From assembly GCF_000069185.1 (NCBI RefSeq), contig NC_010397.1, forward strand, positions 4,898,001 through 4,962,000: DNA of 64,000 nt, given 5' to 3'. The stretch's first letter is position 1. The number at the start of each line of letters is the position of its first letter. The notes below the pieces were generated by a model that saw only the letters and a program-made list of their open reading frames with translations, ran no database searches and was not told where the DNA came from. The position numbers and the translations under genes were made by a program. Shown piece by piece: positions 1 through 8,537 of this stretch. The DNA comes from Mycobacteroides abscessus ATCC 19977. GTDB taxonomy: Bacteria > Actinomycetota > Actinomycetes > Mycobacteriales > Mycobacteriaceae.

Positions 1-714
1 CCGCATCTGTCGCGCCAATGTCAGCACTGGCAGCGTGGGCTGATAGTCGTAGCGGTGCCTTCCCTGCCCGATCGAACCGGTTATCAGGCAAGCCATTTGC
101 TCCGGTGAACGTGTGATCCCCCCGATCTCGGGGTGTGCGGCTCTCCACTGGGTGACGGCGTCCTCCGACACAAAGAAGCTGTTGTAGTCGCACCAGCCGG
201 CCACCCGATGAGGCATCTCGCGAACCGGATACGCAAGGTGTACTCGCAATGTGCGGGGTGTGTAGTCGACCAGAAAGCCGTCGCGCCCGACCAACCGCAC
301 AGGCGCTTTGGTCTGCCGACATACCGAGTCGACGATCACTTCTGAACCCGGAAACTGCCCCGATATGGCACACGCCTCGACAGCGCATTCGGCGTACCAG
401 TTCTGCTGGCCCGCAACAGTTACCGCGTAGTGGTTTCTGAATGCCGCGAACGGCCGCGCATAGACCAGTTCGCCAAGCGGAGGCTGCGGCTCGATCAGTA
501 CCTCGTCCTGGAAGGTCGGCGCCCCCGCGTGCTCTTCGTCTTGGAGCGCCACGCAGATTGCGCCTTCCAGGTCACGCATGAGTCGTGCCATTTCAGCCTT
601 CGACATTGCGAACTCGGCGAGCAGTTCCGCCATCGTAGGCGCGGTGCCACGGCTCATGATCTCGGTCATGATGCGCCGCCGGACCGACCGGGCACGCTCG
701 CTGAGCTCCGCCAT
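1..714 (-). CDS. Alkylmercury lyase (MerB)-like protein, 3' end beyond window
   Basis: 238 codons are visible and the gene runs off the left edge. The ATG is preceded by GGAGGT at a 6-nt spacing. The N-terminus (residues 1-50) looks like the small winged-helix domain of organomercurial lyases. The core resembles MerB around WYAECAVEAC, VDSVCRQTKAPVRL and WCDYNSFF. By motif alignment C110 and C175 fall where the catalytic C96 and C159 of MerB lie, and C132 corresponds to the structural C117. The residue matching D99 appears to be E113. The MerB family protonolyses C-Hg bonds, but the Asp-to-Glu change leaves the substrate uncertain. No merA or merR lies in the window. The gene is divergent from the SDR gene. 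Confidence 0.75.
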   Translation of the reverse strand, partial: MAELSERARSVRRRIMTEIMSRGTAPTMAELLAEFAMSKAEMARLMRDLEGAICVALQDEEHAGAPTFQDEVLIEPQPPLGELVYARPFAAFRNHYAVTVAGQQNWYAECAVEACAISGQFPGSEVIVDSVCRQTKAPVRLVGRDGFLVDYTPRTLRVHLAYPVREMPHRVAGWCDYNSFFVSEDAVTQWRAAHPEIGGITRSPEQMACLITGSIGQGRHRYDYQPTLPVLTLARQMR

Positions 715-822
715 GCATACACCTCCGTAAGTGAACGATGATCACTGTTTGATCGCCGATCACGATAGCGGCATGTTCACCGTGTGACAACCCACTCGGG
801 CCGGCTCTTCGGCAAATCGGTA

Positions 823-842
823 ATATGACCGTATGGTCATAT
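823..842. promoter_or_regulatory. Perfect inverted repeat, probable TetR-type operator
   Basis: ATATGACC-GTAT-GGTCATAT is a perfect 8-4-8 palindrome in the divergent region between the MerB-like and SDR genes. Its size and symmetry fit a TetR-family operator. No TetR gene is adjacent, so the cognate regulator is unknown. It covers the upstream ATG of the longest SDR frame. Confidence 0.6.
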
Positions 843-881
843 CCATATCGAGGTGACCTGCCGTCACGTGAGAGGGTCCCC

Positions 882-1715
882 GTGTCCATTCGTCGTACCG
901 TCCAAGAGTTTGTGCAGCGCCGCACGTTGCTTCCCGATCGGATCGACTCCCTGATCGCCGGCCCGGGCCGTGACGTCCGCGGGTTGACCGTCGTAGTCAC
1001 CGGAGCGTCCGCCGGGATCGGCCGTGAGAGCGTCCTGCAACTGCGCGACCAGGGCGCGCGAGTGATCGGAGTGGCCCGCCGTGCCGATGAACTCAAGGCA
1101 CTCGCGGCCGAGACCGGCTGCGAATGGCACACGTGCGATCTGTCCCACCAGGACCAGATCGCACGGTTGTTGGAGGAACTCACCGAGCAAGGGGTCGACG
1201 TACTGGTGAACAATGCCGGGCATTCCATCCGCCGCCGCATTGTCGATGCGTCCGATCGATTGCACGATTACCAGCGCACCATGGCGCTGAACTACTTCGC
1301 CGCAGTGCAGCTGAGTCTGGGTTTGTTGCCCGGAATGATCGAGCGGGGCCGCGGTCAATTTGTCAACGTATGCACATGGGCCCTGCACGCCAACACATTT
1401 CCGAGATTCTCCGCGTACGCGGCCTCGAAAAGCGCGCTAGCTATTTTCGGGCGCAGCCTCAACGCGGAGCGCCCGCATCCCGGAGTGCACGCGACCAACG
1501 TGCACTTCCCGCTGGTGCGTACCGAAATGATCACTCCCACAGAGGAATACAATGATGCTGCGGCACTATCCGCCCAGGAAGCCGGGCGTTGGATCATGCG
1601 CGCGGTGACCCATCAGCCCGTGGAGATCAGTCCCGCCGTGCTGCGCGCGGTGCTACCGACAATCGATCTACTGTCACCGACCGCGTCGGACAGCACCATC
1701 GCATCACTCACGTAG
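882..1715 (+). CDS. Short-chain dehydrogenase/reductase
   Basis: A classical SDR of 277 aa using NAD(P)(H). It carries the cofactor motif TGASAGIG, the NNAG motif and the active-site YAASK. At the usual catalytic Ser position (13 before Tyr) there is Trp, with Thr next to it, so the catalytic tetrad is atypical. The longest frame starts at ATG 825, but that ATG lies inside a perfect palindrome. GTG 882 follows a GAGAGGG ribosome-binding site and gives a normal N-terminus, so 882 is preferred. The substrate cannot be inferred. The gene is probably monocistronic. Confidence 0.88.
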   Translation: MSIRRTVQEFVQRRTLLPDRIDSLIAGPGRDVRGLTVVVTGASAGIGRESVLQLRDQGARVIGVARRADELKALAAETGCEWHTCDLSHQDQIARLLEELTEQGVDVLVNNAGHSIRRRIVDASDRLHDYQRTMALNYFAAVQLSLGLLPGMIERGRGQFVNVCTWALHANTFPRFSAYAASKSALAIFGRSLNAERPHPGVHATNVHFPLVRTEMITPTEEYNDAAALSAQEAGRWIMRAVTHQPVEISPAVLRAVLPTIDLLSPTASDSTIASLT

Positions 1716-1747
1716 GCACCGGCCCCTCGCTGAAGCACCCCGCTCAT

Positions 1748-2110
1748 CTATACCTCGTCGTTGTCCGACGAGAGCACCGACCCACTCTGATCGTGATCAC
1801 AGGCAACACCCTGGTCTTCACATGCCATGCCGGTGCCACTGCTAGGCGCCTTTGGCGCAATGTTCGTCTTGTCCGAATCATAGGGCCCGCTGATATCAGA
1901 ATCCGGGTTGTTTGGTCCGGAGTCATTGCTCGCCAGCATGATCCGCATCGACACCGTCGGATGGTCCGGGATTGTCGCCGCCGCGGCATGATGCGAATCC
2001 GCCATGGGGGCCACCGCACTGCCTGCGGCCAGACCTATTCCCCCAGCGGTGACGACCGCGGGGGCGATCAGCACGGCCGCCAACCAAACGCGCCTCGACT
2101 GAAAACGCAT
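1748..2110 (-). CDS. Small secreted protein of unknown function
   Basis: A 120-aa product with a clear N-terminal signal peptide: basic MRFQSRR, then a hydrophobic stretch to about residue 30. The mature part is short, Asp/Asn/Pro-rich and acidic, with two Cys near the C-terminus (GMACEDQGVACD) that could form a disulfide. The start is supported by AAAGGAG seven nucleotides upstream. No family was recognised. It is divergent from the PaiB-like gene. Confidence 0.65.
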   Translation of the reverse strand: MRFQSRRVWLAAVLIAPAVVTAGGIGLAAGSAVAPMADSHHAAAATIPDHPTVSMRIMLASNDSGPNNPDSDISGPYDSDKTNIAPKAPSSGTGMACEDQGVACDHDQSGSVLSSDNDEV

Positions 2111-2205
2111 GGCGCACTCCTTTCACAGATACCGCGCTGTCGCGGTGCCAGTAAAAGTCTTCGTGAACTACCGGCCGCAAACATCGCCGCCAGCAGGTGA
2201 TCTGC

Positions 2206-2225
2206 TTTACCTGCTAGCAGGTAAA
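2206..2225. promoter_or_regulatory. Perfect 20-bp palindrome upstream of the PaiB-like gene
   Basis: TTTACCTGC-TA-GCAGGTAAA is a perfect 9-2-9 palindrome, 40 nt before the ATG at 2265. Overlapping AGCAG/CTGCT half-sites extend it to the left (2192-2206). It lies in the divergent promoter region and is probably an operator; the regulator is unknown. Confidence 0.6.
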
Positions 2226-2264
2226 GGGTCGAGGAATTCGGCATGCCTACGCAACAATGGGCCC

Positions 2265-2885
2265 ATGTACGTGCCCAAGAACTTCGCGATGCAGGCCAAG
2301 GAGATCACCGCCGTTCTCGGCGACGCCGGCCTGGCCCATCTCGTCACTCATGATGACGCCGGGTATCTCGTGACACCGGTTCCACTGCTCTATCGACCCA
2401 CAAGCAACACACTCGTCGGGCATGTCTCTCGCGCCAACCCGCATTGGCATCGAACCGGTCCGTCCATCGCCATTTTTGCCGGCCCTCAGGGCTACATTTC
2501 ACCCAGCCTGTATGCCACCAAGGCCGAAACCGGCAAGGTGGTGCCGACCTGGAACTATGAAGTCCTCAACGTTCACGGGCACCTCACCGCACACGACAAC
2601 CCCGAATGGGTACGCGCACTGGTCACCGAACTCACCGATCGGCATGAGCACCACCGGGATTCGCCATGGGGGATCGACGATGCTCCCGAGGAATTCACGT
2701 CTGCACAGATTCGCGCCATTGTTGGGATCGAACTAAGCATCGAATCGGTCGAAGGCAAGGCAAAGATGTCGCAGAATCAGCCCGAACGTAACCGCACTGG
2801 CGTCATCGAAGGATTGCGCCGATCCGGGGACCCGGCCCAGCAGCAGGTCGCAGAGCAGGTGGCGGCCCAGAACTACACACGCTAA
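2265..2885 (+). CDS. FMN-binding PaiB-like protein
   Basis: 206 aa resembling the PaiB/FMN-binding negative transcriptional regulator family. It opens with MYVPKNFAM and continues with a split-barrel flavin-binding region (HLVTH, PVPLLYRP, HVSRANPHW, YISPSLYATK, VPTWNYEVLNVHG). The C-terminus has the usual KMSQNQPERNR segment. The longer frame from 2109 overlaps the divergent gene's start and the operator, so ATG 2265 is chosen. The family binds flavin; its biochemical role is poorly defined. Confidence 0.88.
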   Translation: MYVPKNFAMQAKEITAVLGDAGLAHLVTHDDAGYLVTPVPLLYRPTSNTLVGHVSRANPHWHRTGPSIAIFAGPQGYISPSLYATKAETGKVVPTWNYEVLNVHGHLTAHDNPEWVRALVTELTDRHEHHRDSPWGIDDAPEEFTSAQIRAIVGIELSIESVEGKAKMSQNQPERNRTGVIEGLRRSGDPAQQQVAEQVAAQNYTR

Positions 2886-2910
2886 CCGCGGTGGGCAGTG
2901 CCCGACCTGC

Positions 2911-4170
2911 TCAGCGGACAGCTTTGATCGGCAGTACCGCCAAACCACCGAGGACGGAAAGCACCATCGACGCGATATAGAGGATGCTGAAATCGCCCTG
3001 TGCGCTGTGCATTCCGAATAGCGCGGTGGCCAATAGCGGCACCAGCAATTGTGGCAGCAGGTACGCCATCGCGACCACGCCGAGGTCTTTACCCGACGAC
3101 TCCGTCTCCGGCAGCACCTCGGTCATCAGTGCCAGATCCACCGCGGCATAGGCGCCCTGGCCTGCCCCGATAACCGCCGCACCGAGCAGAAGCGCATGAA
3201 AATCCTTGAACAACAGCAAGATGACCAATCCCAGTGCCGTGATGACGCACGAGGTCCACACAATGCCCTTACGCCGTCCGGTGCGGTCGGACCACCAGGC
3301 GGACACCGCAGCCGTGAGGGTGTTGGTAACCAAAAATGCGCCGATAATCACGCCGTACTTGGCAGCCGCCTCATGCTCGGACAAGCCCAGCGTGCCCGCC
3401 ACGATGTACAGCATGTATACCGTCACCAACAGCACCGACATGGTGACGAGTAGGCGGCAGACCCACGCCCACGCAAAATCTTGATGCTTCCTTGGACTTA
3501 TCCAGTAGCTGGACAGAATCCGCTGCCAGCTCCGGGGGTCGCCTTGCATGCGAACCGTATCGCGCAGAATGACCGCGGCAAGGCCATTGCATATCAGTGC
3601 TATCACCGCCGGCAGGCCGAACCACCATCGAGGATCGTTGGGCAGCACATTGATAAACACGCTGCCGACCACTGGCGCCAGGCTGGTCGAGATGCCAAAC
3701 ACCGCCGCGACACGTGCCCTGATCGCGATGGAGATTTGGTCGGCCAGTAGTGCGTTGAACACTACAAGTGTTGCCGCAAAACCAATCTGGGTGATACACC
3801 AACCGGCGACGACGCCTCCTACCGAGGGAGCAGTCGCCAGGGCCGTCAAGCCCAACGCCCCTACCAGCGTGCCACCCACCAGGTATGGGCGACGGATCCC
3901 GAATCGAGACGTCGAGGTGTCACTGAGATGCCCCAGCGGGGGCGTGACCGCGATGATCGCAATGCCACCCAGCGCCATAGTCAACGACAACGCCTGTGTC
4001 TTGTGCGCAGGGTCAAGCTCGGCGAGCCGCAGTGGGATGCTCACTCCACCTGCGGCCAACAGCGCGACCGCGGAGGCAAAGTAGGCCAGCAGAAAAACCG
4101 GTAAGAAGGCGCGCGGTTGCGCGGTCCGGATGTCCGCCTGGGGGCGTATATCGGGGGTTTCCGTGGCCAT
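2911..4170 (-). CDS. MFS transporter
   Basis: 419 aa with about 12 predicted hydrophobic segments. A cytoplasmic loop 2-3 motif (GHLSDTSTSRFGIRRP) resembles the MFS motif A, and a repeat-like DRTGRRKG occurs in the second half. The start at ATG 4170 follows GAGAGG; the longer frame adds an implausible soluble leader. The acidic/polar loops resemble sugar or drug transporters of the GPH/MFS type. The substrate is unknown. It is divergent from the AraC gene, which is a possible regulator. Confidence 0.85.
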   Translation of the reverse strand: MATETPDIRPQADIRTAQPRAFLPVFLLAYFASAVALLAAGGVSIPLRLAELDPAHKTQALSLTMALGGIAIIAVTPPLGHLSDTSTSRFGIRRPYLVGGTLVGALGLTALATAPSVGGVVAGWCITQIGFAATLVVFNALLADQISIAIRARVAAVFGISTSLAPVVGSVFINVLPNDPRWWFGLPAVIALICNGLAAVILRDTVRMQGDPRSWQRILSSYWISPRKHQDFAWAWVCRLLVTMSVLLVTVYMLYIVAGTLGLSEHEAAAKYGVIIGAFLVTNTLTAAVSAWWSDRTGRRKGIVWTSCVITALGLVILLLFKDFHALLLGAAVIGAGQGAYAAVDLALMTEVLPETESSGKDLGVVAMAYLLPQLLVPLLATALFGMHSAQGDFSILYIASMVLSVLGGLAVLPIKAVR

Positions 4171-4348
4171 ACGGTCCTCTCGAATGTTCTTCGACCAACC
4201 ACTGTAAGCGGAGGCGCGCAAACCCCGCTGAGGACGCGATCGGCACCAGTGGCCGGTAGGCGCTCCACGTACGCATAACGAGCCCTCAAGCGATTACCCG
4301 CATATGCTCCGGGCAGGCAAGCCAGCCATTGGTGTGAGGAGGAGCACA

Positions 4349-5284
4349 ATGCGATTCACCAGTGATCTCGCGCGCCCCCCTTACCGGCGGCCGACCGCCA
4401 CGGCCACCATGAGAACCAACACCCGCCAATTGACGGTTTGGGACGGCACCCGGCCGCGCACCCCTCGCACGTGGCAATCACGCGTCAGTCTTGCCGCCAG
4501 TGGCGCCGAATACGTGTTCGCCACCGAGCAGATCGCGACTCCCACCGACTGGTTCTTCCACGAGGGACGCCACGTCGTCGTCGTGCACCGCCGCGGCCGG
4601 CTGCGCACCATGGAGCTTGAGTTCGAGGGTGGGCCCTCGGGCCGGGCCGACCCACAGGTAGGCGACATTTGGCTCATCCCCGCCGATCGGCGCTATTCCG
4701 CACTCGCGCACGGCAGCACCGTCGAATACTGTCAAATGACGTTGCCGCCCAGATTCCTCGAGAAAGCCGACCTTGAACCCAGTATTCGGCAACGGGATCC
4801 GCTCACATATCGCGTCATCGAGCAGATCAGCACCGTGGCCGGACGTGAGGATGCCTTTGCGCGGCTAGCCGCCGAATGGTTGACCGAGACCTTATTGCGG
4901 CACCTCACCAAGAGATTCGTGACTGGCAGCGACAGCACGCCCGGTTTGTATCGCGACTTCGGGGCGGTTGATCGCGCCGCACTGATCGAGTACTTGGACG
5001 AATGCCCCGATTCGATGATTGGACTATCCCCGCTCGCGGCGCACGTCGGGATGACAACACGAGAGTTCACCAAGGCCTTTGCCGCCGCTTTCCACACCAC
5101 ACCACACCAGCTCCTCCTCGACAGGAAAATCACAAAGGCCAAGCGGCTTCTCGTCGAGTCCACGGCCTCTATCGCGGAAATCAGCGTCCAACTCGGATTC
5201 TTCAACCCCGATCATCTGTGGGCGGCATTCGCGCAGCGGGTGGGTACCACCCCGAGTGGCTACCGGCAGTCAACCGCTGGTTAG
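4349..5284 (+). CDS. AraC-family transcriptional regulator
   Basis: 311 aa. The N-terminal half (about 1-190) is a ligand-sensing region of the AraC-binding-like type. The C-terminal two-HTH AraC domain spans about 215-308, with LSPLAAHVGMTTREFTKAF as the first HTH, RKITKAKRLLVES linking, and SIAEISVQLGFFNPDHLWAAF then G-Y-R as the second. The start ATG 4349 is preceded by GAGGAGG. It is divergent from the MFS transporter and its 3' end overlaps the convergent LysR gene by 15 nt. Confidence 0.9.
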   Translation: MRFTSDLARPPYRRPTATATMRTNTRQLTVWDGTRPRTPRTWQSRVSLAASGAEYVFATEQIATPTDWFFHEGRHVVVVHRRGRLRTMELEFEGGPSGRADPQVGDIWLIPADRRYSALAHGSTVEYCQMTLPPRFLEKADLEPSIRQRDPLTYRVIEQISTVAGREDAFARLAAEWLTETLLRHLTKRFVTGSDSTPGLYRDFGAVDRAALIEYLDECPDSMIGLSPLAAHVGMTTREFTKAFAAAFHTTPHQLLLDRKITKAKRLLVESTASIAEISVQLGFFNPDHLWAAFAQRVGTTPSGYRQSTAG

Positions 5285-6175
5285 GGCATCGCGAATCGCG
5301 GACTGGGTGTGCGGCAACCAGATTGCCTGGATGGGGGCCTGCGGCGGGTCCACGATGTCGATGACGACAACCTGGCCCGCCAAACACGGCCCGGTCGGCG
5401 CGGTAACAAATGCGACGCCATCGTTGTCCAATACCGCCGTAACCGGCGGTGTGCCCTGGACATGATTGATGACGAAGGCGGGTTCAAAACCCGCTGAGCG
5501 GCAGGTACTCAAAATAAAGTCCGTGTAGTGCGAGACTCCCGGTGGCGCCCAGACGATGATCCGTTCATTTCGCAGGTCCCGCAGGGCGACCGAATCGCGT
5601 TCAGCCAGAAGATGTTCCCGGGGAACGGCAACTCGCAGCGCGTGGTACCCGATCACGCGTGAGGCCAGGTTCTTGGGCGTCGCTATTCCGCGGCGCAACG
5701 CGATGTCTGCCGAACCGCCGATCACCGCGGGTTCGAGCGCGTTGGGAAAGACCTGCAACGCCGTCACGGAGACGTTCGGCAGTGCCGACCGAACCGGTAC
5801 AAGCAGCTGGTGCACCTCCTCGGCGGTGATCGCCGGGGTGTGCGCGACCACGAACGGGCGCGGCTGCTCGGCCGCCGTGTTCTGTACCTGGCGCACCAAG
5901 GTCTGTGCGGCCGCAAGCAGCACCACGGAGCCATCCCGCAGGACTTCACCGGCAGGCGTCAACGCAATGTGACGACCGCTGCGGTCAAACAGCTTGGCGC
6001 CGACCTGCTTCTCCAGGTTGGTCACCGATTGGCTGATGGCCTGCTGGGTGAGGCGGAGCTGCTGCGCAGCCCGCGTGAAACCGGAGTGTTCGGCCACAGA
6101 TAGGAATTGCTGGAGGCGCCGCAGATCGACGGGATCATCCCAAATTCCGGCTGAGTGCTCGGGCATAGGTAGCAA
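5270..6175 (-). CDS. LysR-family transcriptional regulator
   Basis: About 301 aa. The N-terminal winged HTH covers residues 16-75 (LRRLQQFLSVAEHSGFTRAA, then QQAISQSVTNLEKQVGAKLFDR). The effector-binding domain follows from about residue 100. The start may be either of two close Met codons (residue 1 or 4). It is transcribed divergently from the alpha/beta hydrolase gene, the usual LysR layout, so that hydrolase is the likely target. Coinducer unknown. Confidence 0.9.
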   Translation of the reverse strand: MLPMPEHSAGIWDDPVDLRRLQQFLSVAEHSGFTRAAQQLRLTQQAISQSVTNLEKQVGAKLFDRSGRHIALTPAGEVLRDGSVVLLAAAQTLVRQVQNTAAEQPRPFVVAHTPAITAEEVHQLLVPVRSALPNVSVTALQVFPNALEPAVIGGSADIALRRGIATPKNLASRVIGYHALRVAVPREHLLAERDSVALRDLRNERIIVWAPPGVSHYTDFILSTCRSAGFEPAFVINHVQGTPPVTAVLDNDGVAFVTAPTGPCLAGQVVVIDIVDPPQAPIQAIWLPHTQSAIRDALTSG

Positions 6176-6301
6176 CTATATGCCCAAGTAGAAGTTGTGG
6201 ATCTTGAACATTTTTTTGTTTCTCAGTTGTGGCACAGCGACCTAGCGTGATGAGGTCAGGGATTTACTGACATTCCAGTCGAAAAAGTGAAAGGGGCATG
6301 C

Positions 6302-7228
6302 ATGCCTGAGAAGATCGATGAGGTCGATCAGCTCATCAAGCAGCTCGCCGAGACGTTCGGGCGTCCGATCCGGTCGCCGATCCTGCACTGGCCGGACGAG
6401 TACGGCCTGGAGTACGAGTCGGTGTCCTTCCCCTCTGAGGACGGCGTTCCGCTGGATGCCTGGTTCATTCCATGTAAGGGCTCCAACAAGATCGCGATCG
6501 CCAACCACCCAATCTGGCATAACCGATACGGCCTGCCCGCACATCTGGAACCGTGGAAGCAGATCGGTGCCGCCGGCGGCAACGATTTCGAAGTCAACTT
6601 CATGGCCGACTACAAGAACCTGCATGACGCCGGCTACAACGTGCTCACCTACGACATGCGCAACTTCGGGCACAGCGGCATCGGCAATGGTGGCGTCGGC
6701 AGCAACGGAATCTTCGAGTCGCGCGATGTGATCGGCTCGATCCAGTACGTGCGCTCACGGCCGGACACCAAGGACATGACCCTGGTGTTGTTCAGCCGCT
6801 GCTGCGGTATGAATGCCACGTTCATCGCCCACGACCGCCGTCCCGAAGTGTTCCGGGACATCCGCGCCATCGTGTCACCCCAGCCGGTATCGCTGCGGCC
6901 GTTCTACGAACGGATCACCGAAATCCTCGGAATCACTGAACGTTTGGATGATATCGAGCGAGAGATTCAGCTGATCACCAGCTTCAAGTTCGATGATATG
7001 TCGCCGATTCCGTATGCCAAGAGCATGGACATCCCCACCTTCCTGGTCCAGGTGCGCAACGATGCGCTGACCAAGGAAAGCGACGTCCAAACGATCTTCG
7101 ACAGCATTCCTACCAACGACAAGAAGCTGTTCTGGATCGAGAACTCAACCAGGCGCTGGGACGGGTACAACTACTTCCCACACAACCCGGAACAACTGAT
7201 CGACTGGTTCGACACGCACACCTCGTGA
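6302..7228 (+). CDS. Alpha/beta hydrolase with Cys-type nucleophile elbow
   Basis: 308 aa with an alpha/beta-hydrolase fold: VLTYDMRNFGHSG is typical of strand 4 and the loop before the elbow. The elbow itself reads SRCCG (165-169) in place of G-x-S-x-G, so the nucleophile is probably Cys167, as in dienelactone-hydrolase-like enzymes. A late FLVQVRNDALTK strand and a DGYNYFPHNPEQLIDWF tail fit the acid and His region. AAAGGGG precedes ATG 6302. LysR-divergent context suggests inducible use of a small ester, lactone or thioester. Confidence 0.75.
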   Translation: MPEKIDEVDQLIKQLAETFGRPIRSPILHWPDEYGLEYESVSFPSEDGVPLDAWFIPCKGSNKIAIANHPIWHNRYGLPAHLEPWKQIGAAGGNDFEVNFMADYKNLHDAGYNVLTYDMRNFGHSGIGNGGVGSNGIFESRDVIGSIQYVRSRPDTKDMTLVLFSRCCGMNATFIAHDRRPEVFRDIRAIVSPQPVSLRPFYERITEILGITERLDDIEREIQLITSFKFDDMSPIPYAKSMDIPTFLVQVRNDALTKESDVQTIFDSIPTNDKKLFWIENSTRRWDGYNYFPHNPEQLIDWFDTHTS

Positions 7229-7233
7229 GCCGG

Positions 7234-7274
7234 CGTGGGGACCACTCGCGGCCTCGCGCCGGGTGGTCCCCACG
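7234..7274 (+). terminator. Strong hairpin between hydrolase and LLM oxidoreductase genes
   Basis: CGTGGGGACCAC (7234-7245) and GTGGTCCCCACG (7263-7274) form a perfect 12-bp stem with a 17-nt loop, five nucleotides after the hydrolase stop. There is no U-tract, as is common in mycobacterial terminators. It argues against an LLM start at 7263 inside the stem. Confidence 0.65.
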
Positions 7275-7316
7275 TCATCCATGCTCCACCATCCTCATCG
7301 GAGGCACTGCACGGCA

Positions 7317-8195
7317 ATGCGTTTCGATATCAAGACTGCAAATCACAACACCACGTGGCAAGAGATCCTGAGTGTGTGGAAGGAGGCCGACGACATCGAG
7401 GTCTTCCACACCGGATGGCTCTTCGATCACTTCTATCCCATAGCCTCACCGTCGCAACGAGATCACAACAGCGCGGGCCCCTGCCTTGAAGGCTGGATGT
7501 TGCTTTCCGCACTCGCACAGGAGACCTCGCGCCTACGACTCGGAACCCTCGTCACCGGTATCCACTACCGACATCCCGCCATCCTGGCCAATATGGCGGC
7601 CACGGCCGACATCGTCTCCGGTGGCCGCCTCGAGCTCGGACTCGGGGCGGGGTGGAACGAAGAAGAATCCCAGGCGTACGGCATCGAGCTGGGTACGTTG
7701 GCAGAGCGATTCGACCGTTTCGAGGAAGCCTGCCACATCATCACCGGCCTGCTGTCGCAACCTCGGACCAGTTTTTCCGGACAGTACTACAGCGTCACCG
7801 ACGCCTACTGCGAACCTAAATGCCTGCAACAGCCGTACCCACCCATCCTCATCGGGGGCAAGGGCGAGAAGCGGACTCTGCCTCTTGTCGCCCGATACGC
7901 CCAACACTGGAATTTTCCCGACGGCACTCCCACCGAGTTCGCGCGTAAACGCGAGATACTGCACGCATACTGCGCAGCCATCAACCGTGCCCCCTCGGCG
8001 ATCCTGACGTCGGCGCATGTTTGGCTCACCTCCGATACGCCCGAAGGTATTTCGCGCCTAGTCGAGGAGCTCGCCGCCTTTCAGACAGCCGGTCTCGACG
8101 CGGCGGTCATCTATCTGCCCGTGCCGCTGGATCCTCGCGTGCTGAACCCGCTGGCGAATGCACTGAACGGTCTCACCGCACCTCCGAAACGTTAG
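7317..8195 (+). CDS. LLM-class flavin-dependent oxidoreductase (F420-type)
   Basis: 292 aa of the luciferase-like monooxygenase/F420-dependent family. It shows the TIM-barrel segments TGWLFDHFYP, RLRLGTLVTGIHYRHPAILA, ADIVSGGRLELGLGAGWNEEE and YPPILIGGKGEKRTL. Actinobacterial members use F420 or FMN. Start ATG 7317 follows GGAGG at 12 nt; the longer frame lies in the terminator hairpin. It is followed closely by an NTF2-like gene, so the two may be co-transcribed. Substrate unknown. Confidence 0.9.
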   Translation: MRFDIKTANHNTTWQEILSVWKEADDIEVFHTGWLFDHFYPIASPSQRDHNSAGPCLEGWMLLSALAQETSRLRLGTLVTGIHYRHPAILANMAATADIVSGGRLELGLGAGWNEEESQAYGIELGTLAERFDRFEEACHIITGLLSQPRTSFSGQYYSVTDAYCEPKCLQQPYPPILIGGKGEKRTLPLVARYAQHWNFPDGTPTEFARKREILHAYCAAINRAPSAILTSAHVWLTSDTPEGISRLVEELAAFQTAGLDAAVIYLPVPLDPRVLNPLANALNGLTAPPKR

Positions 8196-8207
8196 GACAC
8201 CTCTCAC

Positions 8208-8537
8208 ATGCCTTCGCCCACAGACGACTTCACCCGGCTAACGGATCCAGCAGTCGAGCGCGCTCTCCGAGCCTGGCAGCGGGCCGACAGTACAAGCTGG
8301 CTGGATGCCTTTGTCGATCAACCAGGCTTGACCGACGACGGCGCACTGCGTGACTTCGGCGCATTCAGCGCGGAGATCGGCAACGAGTACTTCACCAGCA
8401 TCGAGAAGGTCAGCCCCGACGGCCACACTGTGACCGGCCAGTTCCACAGCGAGACCTGGGGAAATTTCCGAACCTTCTTTCGGTTCGTCCCCGACGAGAG
8501 CGGGAAATTCAGGCAGCTCGATATCGGCCAGGCCTAG
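8208..8537 (+). CDS. NTF2/SnoaL-like small protein
   Basis: 109 aa, 12 nt after the LLM oxidoreductase stop. The pattern (VERALRAWQRADSTSWLDAF, FTSIEKVSPDGHTVTGQFHSETWGNF, FRFVPDESGKFRQLDIGQ) fits a cone-shaped NTF2/SnoaL fold. It may be an accessory or isomerase-like protein acting in the same pathway. Its last 4 nt overlap the convergent methyltransferase. Confidence 0.75.
   Translation: MPSPTDDFTRLTDPAVERALRAWQRADSTSWLDAFVDQPGLTDDGALRDFGAFSAEIGNEYFTSIEKVSPDGHTVTGQFHSETWGNFRTFFRFVPDESGKFRQLDIGQA

Noticed and set aside
593..1240. 215-codon minus-strand ORF over the SDR
   Set aside because: It lies antisense to the SDR and overlaps the better supported MerB-like frame.
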